Source of the DNA: JANMES01 sp038229715
Lineage (GTDB): Bacteria > Planctomycetota > Phycisphaerae > Tepidisphaerales > Tepidisphaeraceae
DNA length: 64,000 bases
Assembly: GCA_038229715.1 (NCBI GenBank)
Contig: JBBROD010000002.1
Location: forward strand, 1 to 64,000
Direction of reading: 5' to 3'
Below, piece after piece: positions 57,128 through 64,000 of this stretch (within the stretch, counting starts at the first letter, position 1; each line of letters opens with the position of its first letter). Below the pieces are notes generated by a model. The model worked only from the letters and a program-made list of their open reading frames with translations. It did no database searches and was not told the origin of the DNA. A program made the position numbers and the translations under genes.

Positions 57128-57940
57128 ATGCCCGTAAAAAAGATCGACGGCGAGGATAGTTGGCGGATTTTTCGGATCATGGCGGAGTTTGTGGAAGGGT
57201 TTGAGGTGATGGCCAAGGTCGGGCCGGCGGTGTCGATTTTTGGGAGCGCGCGGACCAAGCCGGATAACAAGTATTACAAGGACGCCGTCGAAACCGCCCG
57301 GCTGCTGGCCAAGGCGAAGTTCGCCGTTATCACCGGCGGCGGGCCGGGGATTATGGAGGCGGGCAACAAGGGCGCGAAAGAGGCCGGCGGCGAAAGCGTG
57401 GGGCTCAACATCTCGCTGCCGCAAGAGCAGGACTCGAACAAGTATCAAACCATCTCGCTCGACTTTCACTATTTCTACGCCCGCAAGGTGATGTTCGTGA
57501 AGTACGCCGACGCATTCGTCTGCTTCCCCGGCGGGTTCGGCACGCTGGATGAATTTTTTGAAACCCTCACGCTGATCCAGACGACCAAGATCGGCACGTT
57601 CCCGATCATTCTGTACGGCTCGGCGTTCTGGACCGGGCTGCTCGACTGGATGAAGAAGCAGTTATCCCCGCACTTTATTGACGGTGAAGATGTTGATATT
57701 TTCCGAATCGTCGACTCGCCGAGGGAAGTGCTGAAGCTTGTGAAGCAGGGCGTGAAGAAGCCGTGGTGGCAGCCGGCGGTGTCGAAGGAAGTCGACAAAG
57801 CGAAGCGGACGGGGCCGAAGTCGGACACGCCGCTGTCGGGCTACAAGTCCGACGACACCGGCGAAGGCACCCGCTACGGCAAGCGGCCGCGGATCAGCAA
57901 TAAAGAGCACATCACGTGGAGCAAGAAATCGCCGCAGTGA
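57128..57940 (+). CDS. LOG-family/TIGR00730-type Rossmann protein
   Basis: 270 residues. VSIFGSARTKPDNKYYKDAV, ITGGGPGIMEAGNKGAKEAG and VCFPGGFGTLDEFFETLTLI include the GGGxGxM and PGGxGTxxE motifs of LOG (cytokinin riboside 5'-phosphate phosphoribohydrolase-like) proteins; in bacteria some cleave nucleotide 5'-phosphates. The tail after DIFRIVDSPREVLKLV is rich in Lys and Gly and longer than in small LOG proteins. Substrate is not certain. Confidence 0.88.
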   Translation: MPVKKIDGEDSWRIFRIMAEFVEGFEVMAKVGPAVSIFGSARTKPDNKYYKDAVETARLLAKAKFAVITGGGPGIMEAGNKGAKEAGGESVGLNISLPQEQDSNKYQTISLDFHYFYARKVMFVKYADAFVCFPGGFGTLDEFFETLTLIQTTKIGTFPIILYGSAFWTGLLDWMKKQLSPHFIDGEDVDIFRIVDSPREVLKLVKQGVKKPWWQPAVSKEVDKAKRTGPKSDTPLSGYKSDDTGEGTRYGKRPRISNKEHITWSKKSPQ

Positions 57941-57944
57941 TTTT

Positions 57945-58132
57945 GTCGCATGGGCAACCTGGCCATGTGTCGCGGTACGCTGCGACAGATCGGGCGTACT
58001 CGATCGATACAGCTAGAGCGGAGCGATCTTCTGATTCTTAGGGGGGTCCGTGTCGCCGAGGCGATGGCTTTATGAGCCGCGTACGGCTCATCCGCGTGGG
58101 TACACGCTGCATGGGCAGGTTGCCCATGCGAC
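57945..58132. repeat. GTCGCATGGGCAACCT element
   Basis: GTCGCATGGGCAACCT (57945-57960) and AGGTTGCCCATGCGAC (58117-58132) are perfect inverted ends around 156 bp with a GAGCCGCGTACGGCTC mini-palindrome. The ends match the hairpin at 26927-26990 in part. Confidence 0.8.
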
Positions 58133-58133
58133 G

Positions 58134-58649
58134 TTACATCATCCCCAGTTTGGCGCGATTCACGGCGGCGACGATTTGGTCGTGCGTTTCGATGGGGTGA
58201 TGCACCATCAGCCAGAGGCCGTCGGGCATTTCGTCGTGGTCGGGGATGATCTGGATCGTGCCGAGGCGCAACACACGCTCGCTGTTGGAATATAGGATTC
58301 TTGTGCGGGCGACTTTCCGCAGCGGGCAATCGAACACGTCGATCGTGAACACGCCGGTGAGGACCAGAATCCGCCGATCCGTCAGCACGTAGACGCGGCC
58401 CATCCACTGCAGGATCGCCCACATGACCCGGCCGGAGATGAGGAAGATTCCCGCGTCCAAATACACGATATTTTTCCCCGGCATGCGGTCGTCAAGCAGC
58501 GTGGCACCGATCATCAGGATCAGTACAAACGCCAGAAACCTCAGCCCCGACAGCAGGATGTACCACAGCGACGGCTTGGCGATCAGCAGCACGATCTCGC
58601 CTTCCTGCAGAATGTGCGAGGTGAGCAGCGTCGCCAGCGACGTCGTCAT
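58134..58649 (-). CDS. Bacterial PH-domain membrane protein
   Basis: About 171 residues from ATG 58649, the upstream frame being unlikely. Two membrane helices (LLSGLRFLAFVLILMIGATL and GIFLISGRVMWAILQWMGR), then a bPH2-type domain: VYVLTDRRILVLTGVFTIDV and HDEMPDGLWLMVHHPIETH. bPH2 proteins sit at the cytoplasmic membrane; the role is unknown. Lies convergent with the LOG gene across an inverted repeat. Confidence 0.7.
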   Translation of the reverse strand: MTTSLATLLTSHILQEGEIVLLIAKPSLWYILLSGLRFLAFVLILMIGATLLDDRMPGKNIVYLDAGIFLISGRVMWAILQWMGRVYVLTDRRILVLTGVFTIDVFDCPLRKVARTRILYSNSERVLRLGTIQIIPDHDEMPDGLWLMVHHPIETHDQIVAAVNRAKLGMM

Positions 58650-58789
58650 CGCCGGCGGGGCGGCGGCGGTTGCGCCGCCTTCAGCGGGGTGAACGGTGAT
58701 CGCTGAACGCTGAACGAGGAACGGAAAGCAACGACGAATCGCTGCTTCTTTCTGTTTCATCGTTCCGCGTTCATCGTTCATCATTTTCC

Positions 58790-59353
58790 CTATTTGTGTT
58801 TCTCGATCGCTTCAGGCGTCAGCACGCAGATGTCGGGCAGGTTGCGGTAGTAATCGTTGTAATCCAGGCCGTAGCCGACGACGAATTCGTCGGGGATTTC
58901 AAACCCCACGTAGTCGGCCTTGATGTCTTTGGCGATGGGGCGATCCTTCCGCAGCAGCACGGCCGTCTTCACGCTGGCCGCGCCGAGTTGCTTGAGGATC
59001 GGGACGACGAGTTTGATCGTCCCGCCGGAATCGAGGATGTCGTCGAGCAGCAGCACATGCCTGCCGGTGATGTCGCCGATCTGCTGCCCGAGCAGTTGCG
59101 AGCCCTGCGTGCGCAGCGCCGATCCCGGGTAACTGCTGACCGTGAGCAGGCCGATCTTCATCAGGATCGGGATGTGGCGGATTAAATCGCCGCAGAAGAT
59201 CATCCCGCCGGTGAGGATGGGGATGATGGTGACTTCGCTGAGCGAAGGACTGCCGGGCACGGAGTGGTCGGCGGTGATCTGCCTTGCCATCTCGGCCACT
59301 CGGGCGGCGATGGTTTCCTTGTGAATCAGCACGCGGGCGATGTCTTGATTCAT
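58790..59353 (-). CDS. hpt: Hypoxanthine phosphoribosyltransferase
   Basis: 187 residues from ATG 59353. PRPP-binding motif VLLLDDILDSGGTIKLVV, plus TIIPILTGGMIFCGDLIRHI and YVGFEIPDEFVVGYGLDYND. It recycles hypoxanthine and guanine to IMP and GMP using PRPP. Length is normal. In many bacteria hpt is next to tilS/ftsH; that is not seen here. The TTG at 59362 is a less likely start. Confidence 0.93.
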   Translation of the reverse strand: MNQDIARVLIHKETIAARVAEMARQITADHSVPGSPSLSEVTIIPILTGGMIFCGDLIRHIPILMKIGLLTVSSYPGSALRTQGSQLLGQQIGDITGRHVLLLDDILDSGGTIKLVVPILKQLGAASVKTAVLLRKDRPIAKDIKADYVGFEIPDEFVVGYGLDYNDYYRNLPDICVLTPEAIEKHK

Positions 59354-59671
59354 AGGAGGCAAGTGTAGCAGGCGATTGATCCGAATTGAACCCTCGCCGG
59401 TTTCGCCGGGAGAGGGCAGGGTGAAGGTTCTTTGTCATCGGAAGAATCGTCCACGAATAACACGAATCTACACGAATGCGGATTTCTTATTCGTGAGGAT
59501 TCGTGTTATTCGTGGACCATCCTGCCCCGTGAGTCAGAACACTCACCCCTGCCTTCTACCGGCGTACCGCGAGAAGGGGCCGGAGGCGTTATAAACTCTA
59601 ACGCCGGCTTGACTCGCAACCTTGATGACCATCGCTACAATCCCAAGCCCCGAGAACGTCGGCGGGACTTG
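59354..59671. repeat. Repeat-filled gap between hpt and the membrane flippase-like gene
   Basis: It contains an AACCCTCGCCGGTTTCGCCG GGAGAGGG palindrome fragment (59386-59415) and a long hairpin, TCCACGAATAACACGAATCT with ATTCGTGTTATTCGTGGAC (59449-59517). Both are related to other families here. The upstream open frame that runs through this region is not family-like. Confidence 0.75.
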
Positions 59672-61378
59672 ATGAGCAGTAATTCTCCCAATTCGCCTAA
59701 ACGGCCGTTACAGCACGAAGCGCCGCGTCGCGTGGCGTGGTCGTTTTTTGATTATTTCTGGTTTGTCCTCAAGAACGTTCTGGGGTGGATCTTCATCCTC
59801 GGCTCGCCGGGCATTGGCATTGTGCTGCCCGGGCCGGGCGGGTTGCCGATGTTTCTGATCGGCTTTGCGCTGGTCACCTTTCCGGGTAAGCGGAAAATCA
59901 CATCCCATGTCATGCGCGGCCGGCCGATGCAGATCGATCCGCAAGTCTTTACGCTCGTCGCCACAGTCGCCTCGATCGCAGTGACCGCGCTGATCATTTG
60001 GCTGATGGTCGGTTATTACGAAGACATCCTTAAGAAAATGCACGTCAGCTTCCTCGGCGTGTTCGGCATTTGCGCGCTGGCGGCGGCCATTACCTGGTTG
60101 ATCATGCGGCTGGTTGTCAGCACGGTGAACTGGGTGCTCAGGCGCATGCCGCGAGTGCGCAAGTTTATCCGCCCGTGGCTGCGGAAGTACGGCATTAACC
60201 TGTTGCCGCCGCGAAGGCAGCGCAACAAGCTGTCAGGGAAGTATGTGGAGAGCGACGCGAACGAGATCCTTACGTTCAGCGACAACTACCGCATCCGGCT
60301 CAAGGCAAGCTGGTCGTTCCTCAAGCCGTGGTTGAAGCGCGTGTTCAGCGTGACGATCACCGTTGCCATTGCGATCTGGATGATCCGGCCGGTCAAGCAG
60401 CACTGGACCGAAGTGCGCGAGCAAATCCTCAATACAAACCCGTGGGTGTTTGCGATGTCGGCGCTGATGTTCGCATTTTTCCTCGTCGTCTTCCGCGCCT
60501 TGGTCTGGCGGCGGATTCTTGCCGGGCTCGGCCACAACTTGCCGGTAGCGCCGGTGGTGCGCGTATGGTCGATGTCGGAACTGGCCCGCTATGTGCCGGG
60601 CTCGGTGATGCAGTTTGTGGGGCGCGTTTTCCTGATCAAGCCGTACGGCGTGAGCGGGAGCGTCTGCTCGACCAGCCAGATTCTGGAACTCACCATTTTC
60701 CTGCTGTCGAACATCATTATCGCGCTCACGAGCGTGTTCTATCTCGGCTATCGCAATATGCACGGCCTGGCGCGATTCTGGCTGCTGTTGGTGGCCGCCC
60801 TCGTGCCGCTGCTGCTGTTGATTCTGCACCCCAAGGTGTTTTATCCAATCATTAACCGCGTGCTGGCGAAGCTGAAAAAGCCGTCGATCGCAGTCAAAAT
60901 CCGCAAGCGCAGCCTGACAGCACTGGCCGGGTGGACGATCCTAGGGCTGTTATGGCAAAGCCTCGCGGTGTGGCTGATTACCCGCAACGTACTGCATCTG
61001 CCGATCGAAAAGTGGTGGCAGTTGGCGGGGGCGTATTCGTTGGCGTGGTGCGCGGGGTTTCTGGCCTTTTGGGCGCCCGGCGGGGTGGGCGTGCGAGAGT
61101 TCGTCTTTGCGACCGCGATGCAGTTCGCGCTTCCGCCGGCGGTCCGCGAAAAGCTGCCTGCCTCACCGGAAGCGGTCAGCGGCATTTTGATTGTGCTCGC
61201 GGTTCTGCTGCGGCTTTGGACGATCGCCGGTGAGCTTATTGTCGCTGCCGTCTTTTACTCATGGGACTTTCGTGGTGCCAAAGGCGATCCCAACGCCCCC
61301 GGCCGCGTGCTTACGACGGACGCGTTTCGCCACGCCGGGGCGGCGCGAAGCGTTGCCCCGGATTCTTCGATCGCCTAA
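59672..61378 (+). CDS. Lysylphosphatidylglycerol-synthase-TM-like protein with N-terminal PGPGW-type region
   Basis: 568 residues from ATG 59672. N-terminal GWIFILGSPGIGIVLPGPGG plus LPMFLIGFALVTFPGKRK is like the PGPGW membrane family. From about residue 225 come LPVAPVVRVWSMSELARYVP, GSVMQFVGRVFLIKPYGVSG and GVGVREFVFATAMQFALPPA, the UPF0104/LPG_synthase_TM family, here with about eight helices. That family flips or synthesises lipids. The two parts are usually separate, so the fusion is of interest. The tail (FRHAGAARSVAPDSSIA) is short. Confidence 0.75.
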   Translation: MSSNSPNSPKRPLQHEAPRRVAWSFFDYFWFVLKNVLGWIFILGSPGIGIVLPGPGGLPMFLIGFALVTFPGKRKITSHVMRGRPMQIDPQVFTLVATVASIAVTALIIWLMVGYYEDILKKMHVSFLGVFGICALAAAITWLIMRLVVSTVNWVLRRMPRVRKFIRPWLRKYGINLLPPRRQRNKLSGKYVESDANEILTFSDNYRIRLKASWSFLKPWLKRVFSVTITVAIAIWMIRPVKQHWTEVREQILNTNPWVFAMSALMFAFFLVVFRALVWRRILAGLGHNLPVAPVVRVWSMSELARYVPGSVMQFVGRVFLIKPYGVSGSVCSTSQILELTIFLLSNIIIALTSVFYLGYRNMHGLARFWLLLVAALVPLLLLILHPKVFYPIINRVLAKLKKPSIAVKIRKRSLTALAGWTILGLLWQSLAVWLITRNVLHLPIEKWWQLAGAYSLAWCAGFLAFWAPGGVGVREFVFATAMQFALPPAVREKLPASPEAVSGILIVLAVLLRLWTIAGELIVAAVFYSWDFRGAKGDPNAPGRVLTTDAFRHAGAARSVAPDSSIA

Positions 61379-61384
61379 CTGTTC

Positions 61385-61693
61385 CTAAGCGTTCAGTGGC
61401 TGCGTCGCGGGGGACGGTTGCGTGGGAATCGGCTGCGCGGGGATCGACGGTTCGGTCGACGGCTTCGGCCGCGGCTTGCCGTGGCGGTAGGGATAGACCG
61501 TCGTCGCGTACAGTATGATCAGAAACGTCACCCAGATCGTCAGAACAATCGCGGTAATCACCAGCAGCTTTTTCTTCGGTTCCAAGGGGGGAAGGAACAG
61601 GAATTCCCGTTCGTCGCCGGTTTTAACCGGGTCGACGACTTCTACCGGCTTGAACCGCTTCTTGGGTTTGATCCGCTTGATACGCCTAATCAT
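61385..61693 (-). CDS. Small single-helix membrane protein
   Basis: 102 residues. Basic N terminus (MIRRIKRIKPKKRFKPVEVV), one hydrophobic helix (KLLVITAIVLTIWVTFLIIL), and a Pro/Thr/Gln-rich tail (KPSTEPSIPAQPIPTQPSPA). Overlaps the stop of the Minf_1886 protein (ATGA), so they are co-transcribed. Function unknown. Confidence 0.68.
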   Translation of the reverse strand: MIRRIKRIKPKKRFKPVEVVDPVKTGDEREFLFLPPLEPKKKLLVITAIVLTIWVTFLIILYATTVYPYRHGKPRPKPSTEPSIPAQPIPTQPSPATQPLNA

Positions 61694-62100
61694 GATGCTT
61701 TGATCTCGATCCGGTAATCCGCCTCGAACGCATGCTTGAAATCGAAGACGTTGCGGAAATCCTCGATGTTGTCTTCGTCGGTCTTCTGCATAAGGTCATT
61801 CTCAACCATCGCGAAGACGATCCGGCCGAAATCGAACGTGCAGGTGAGGTTCCAGCGGGCCAGCACCGTGCGGGCGAGCAATCCCCACTGGCTGCGGGCG
61901 TAGTCGCGGAGGCCTTCACACAGTTGTTGACCGCTGACATGGCGGCTGACGCCTTCTTCCGACTTCACACCATGCGCGTTATTGACGGTGTAATTCAAGC
62001 CCGATTGGACGAAGTGGTACGCCTCCGCCGGGTAAGTGCCGACTTCGTCGATCACCTCCTGCAGGGTTTTTTCGTACTTGGCTTGTTCATCGGAAGGCAT
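61690..62100 (-). CDS. Minf_1886-type conserved protein
   Basis: 136 residues from ATG 62100. TYPAEAYHFVQSGLNYTVNN, VSRHVSGQQLCEGLRDYARS and NLTCTFDFGRIVFAMVENDL correspond to the TIGR04138 family (Planctomycetes and Verrucomicrobia), and DEDNIEDFRNVFDFKHAFEA completes it. The function is unknown. It is one of the best lineage markers in the window. Overlaps the next gene by 4 bp. Confidence 0.85.
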   Translation of the reverse strand: MPSDEQAKYEKTLQEVIDEVGTYPAEAYHFVQSGLNYTVNNAHGVKSEEGVSRHVSGQQLCEGLRDYARSQWGLLARTVLARWNLTCTFDFGRIVFAMVENDLMQKTDEDNIEDFRNVFDFKHAFEADYRIEIKAS

Positions 62101-62261
62101 ACCGCCAATGTAACTCACCACAGGCCTTCTCGCCAACATGAAACAGGGTGCGTAGGGGGCAGGCAATTGTTTGATGATGTTGTGTTTGCAGTTATTTCCT
62201 ATATCCGTCGCGGCCCCTATAATCCGCCGACCGAAGTTTTACACCACAGGATGGATCGTCA

Positions 62262-63992
62262 ATGAACCGAAGCAAACTGGCTATGGCAGCGGCAGCCGTA
62301 TTGGGGGCGATGGGCGTGGCAGGGTGCAGCGATGTCAACGACCCGCCGTCGTTCGATCCGCGCTCGCTGCAGGTCAGCCAACGCGACGCCTCCACGCAGT
62401 TGACCAAGATCAACGAGACCAAGACCATGGCCCCGCTTCCGACGACCCTGCCGGTCGCCGAGCGGCGACGTTCGACGACGGCTCCGGTTCTCCCGCCGAG
62501 CTTTGACTCCGGCGCGCCGGTCACCAAGCTCTCGCTCCGTGAAATCGTGCAGCGTGCAGTGGCCAACAACCTCGACGTAAAAGTCGCCGGTTACGATCCG
62601 GCCATTGAAGGCACCCGCACCGTTGAGCAGGAAGCCAGGTTCGATCCCGTGTTCTTCACCAACCTCAACTACGAGCGACGCGACAACCTGACGGCTGGCA
62701 CTTTTATCAGCAACCCGGGCACTAACCTCACGAGCGTCAGCTTTGATGATACGGCTGACATTTATACCGGCGAAACGGGTATCCGGCAGAACCTGGAGAG
62801 CGGCGGGCAGGCCCGGCTGAGGTATACAACCGCCTACACCGATCTCAATCCGCGGCGCAATACGTTGAACCCGTACTGGGAAAACAACCTGGGACTGGAA
62901 ATCACCCAGCCGTTACTGCGTAACCTCGGGCGGGATGTAAATCGCGCGAACATCACTATCTCGAAGAACAACCAGCGCATCAGCGTGCTCGAATTCCGCA
63001 AGTCGCTGGAAGAGCAGATCGCCAACCTCGAGACGGCGTATTGGAGCCTTGTACAGGCCGTGCAGGAAGTTCGCATTCAGGAGGAGTTGCTGTCGCGCAC
63101 GACGCGTACGGTGGAAATCCTCAACGCGCGAATCAATCAGGACGTGACGATCGTGCAGGTATCGCAGGCGCGGGCGTCTGAAGAATCTCGCCGGGCCGCG
63201 CTGGTGCGGGCCAAGGCGCGGGTCGGCGATCTGTCGGACCAACTCAAGCGGCTGATGAACGACCCGGACATGCCCGTCTCGTCGGCCACGCTGCTTTTGC
63301 CGGCGACGGAGCCGACGATCGATCCGATCCGGTTCAAGCTCGACGACCAGATCAGCACCGGCCTTGAGAACCGCTACGAACTCGGCCAGCAGATGCTCCG
63401 CATCGACTCGGCCGGCGTGGCTGCGAAAGTCGCCAAGAACGGCCTGCTTCCGCAACTCAATCTCGTCGGGGCAGCCGGGTTTCAGGGACTGGAAAGTTCC
63501 TTTGGCGAAGCCGAAGACAGGCAGCTCGACTTCAATCACTTCAACTGGAGCGTCGGCCTGCAGTTGGAGATTCCGATCGGTAACCGCGAAGCGCGGGCCG
63601 TCTGGCAGCGAAGCCTGCTGCAGCGGGCGCAGGCGATTTACCAGTACCGATCGCTGATTGAACAAGTCGCGCTCGACGTCAAAACCGCCGCGAGGGAAGT
63701 GGAAACGACTTGGGCCGAAATCGTCACCACCCGCGCCGCCCGGTTCGCCGCCGACCAATCGCTCAACGCGATTCAGCAGCGCGAAGAGGCCAAGGAGCCG
63801 CTCACGCCCACTTTCGTCCAGTTGAAACTCGACACCCAGGAACGCGCCGCCACAGCCAGAATCGCCGAAGTCCAGGCCATCTCCAATTACAACAACGCGC
63901 TGGCCAGACTTGAGCGCGCCAAGGGCACGCTGCTTCGCTACAGCAACGTGGTGATGGAAGAAGACAAGCTTCCGATCGGGACGGTAAGATAA
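62262..63992 (+). CDS. TolC-family outer-membrane efflux lipoprotein
   Basis: 576 residues. Lipoprotein signal (AAVLGAMGVAGCSDVN) followed by two OEP-type repeats: EQIANLETAYWSLVQAVQEV and ASEESRRAALVRAKARVGDL in the first, QLNLVGAAGFQGLESSFGEA and EVQAISNYNNALARLERAKG in the second. It forms a trimeric channel for a tripartite exporter. The stop overlaps the ATG of the next gene (TAATG), which should be the adaptor or pump. ATG at 62262 follows the signal well. Confidence 0.9.
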   Translation: MNRSKLAMAAAAVLGAMGVAGCSDVNDPPSFDPRSLQVSQRDASTQLTKINETKTMAPLPTTLPVAERRRSTTAPVLPPSFDSGAPVTKLSLREIVQRAVANNLDVKVAGYDPAIEGTRTVEQEARFDPVFFTNLNYERRDNLTAGTFISNPGTNLTSVSFDDTADIYTGETGIRQNLESGGQARLRYTTAYTDLNPRRNTLNPYWENNLGLEITQPLLRNLGRDVNRANITISKNNQRISVLEFRKSLEEQIANLETAYWSLVQAVQEVRIQEELLSRTTRTVEILNARINQDVTIVQVSQARASEESRRAALVRAKARVGDLSDQLKRLMNDPDMPVSSATLLLPATEPTIDPIRFKLDDQISTGLENRYELGQQMLRIDSAGVAAKVAKNGLLPQLNLVGAAGFQGLESSFGEAEDRQLDFNHFNWSVGLQLEIPIGNREARAVWQRSLLQRAQAIYQYRSLIEQVALDVKTAAREVETTWAEIVTTRAARFAADQSLNAIQQREEAKEPLTPTFVQLKLDTQERAATARIAEVQAISNYNNALARLERAKGTLLRYSNVVMEEDKLPIGTVR

Positions 63993-64000
63993 TGCAGAAG
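63992..64000 (+). CDS. Start of the next gene (cut by window edge), overlapping the TolC-like stop
   Basis: Only ATGCAGAAG is visible. The TAATG overlap with the efflux gene makes a real coupled start likely. By the usual order in such operons it would be a membrane-fusion or pump protein, but no sequence supports that. Confidence 0.3.

Noticed and set aside
59432..59671. N-terminal extension of the flippase-like gene
   Set aside because: Composition is that of the repeat region; the domain starts after 59672.

Overview
The window looks like a chromosomal segment of a GC-rich planctomycete, most likely of the Phycisphaerae side of the phylum. This is inferred from a PEP-CTERM surface protein, a Minf_1886-type protein (a Planctomycetes/Verrucomicrobia family), a membrane protein ending in the planctomycete-style zinc ribbon CGYDLRATPDRCPECG, frequent GTG/TTG starts with weak Shine-Dalgarno sites, and an unusual arrangement of division genes. 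Flagellar genes (fliD, fliS) suggest a motile stage. No 16S rRNA gene or other taxonomic marker is present, so the placement is not proven.

Layout. 1-0.8 kb: the end of a Crp/Fnr regulator coupled to a sigma region-2-only protein. 1-2 kb: an orphan PD-(D/E)XK nuclease. 2.2-10.6 kb (minus strand): a rearranged division/envelope block, in transcription order a TPR membrane protein, an FtsQ-like protein, a membrane protein, mraZ with its operator, rsmH, a LysM protein and an FtsL-like protein. 11.2-12 kb: a PEP-CTERM protein with a clean terminator. 12.1-30 kb: an aryl-polyene-like fatty-acid/polyketide cluster made of two facing arms plus one outward acyltransferase gene. It holds three ACPs, two complete ketosynthases, two ketosynthase-like partners, two or three hotdog-fold enzymes, an acyl-AMP ligase, a glycosyltransferase, three acyltransferases of different folds, a halogenase-like flavoenzyme, and a LolA/MMPL/DUF3261 export set. 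It has no ketoreductase or ammonia lyase. 30-64 kb: housekeeping genes (pyrD, eno, ffh, recX, rpsP-trmD-rplS, yraN, tatD, rlmN, a cysteine desulfurase, thyX, hpt) mixed with small planctomycete membrane proteins, a ParE-type toxin-antitoxin pair, an AraC/amidohydrolase/Rieske group, fliS-fliD, and the start of a TolC-type efflux operon at the right edge.

The most unusual property is the density of palindromic dispersed repeats. At least eight families occupy most intergenic gaps. One family (core CTCCCTCTCCCC...GGGGAGAGGG) has entered protein-coding genes. It is translated in frame inside a ketosynthase-like gene and inside the acyl-AMP ligase, in the same reading frame in both. It forms a roughly 60-residue tail on a dehydratase, supplies the last residues of two acyltransferases, and coincides with a frameshift in tsaB. 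A second family is a non-autonomous transposon-like element (MITE) of 177-235 bp with near-identical terminal inverted repeats and 9-bp target duplications in all three copies. One copy sits inside another repeat. Several genes (rsmH, MMPL exporter, ligase, FtsB-like protein) take their stop codon from an adjoining repeat, and the 3' ends of tatD and ffh appear duplicated downstream next to hairpin repeats.

The evidence is what can be read by eye: motifs, overlaps, inverted repeats and family resemblance. No database search, folding calculation or alignment was run.
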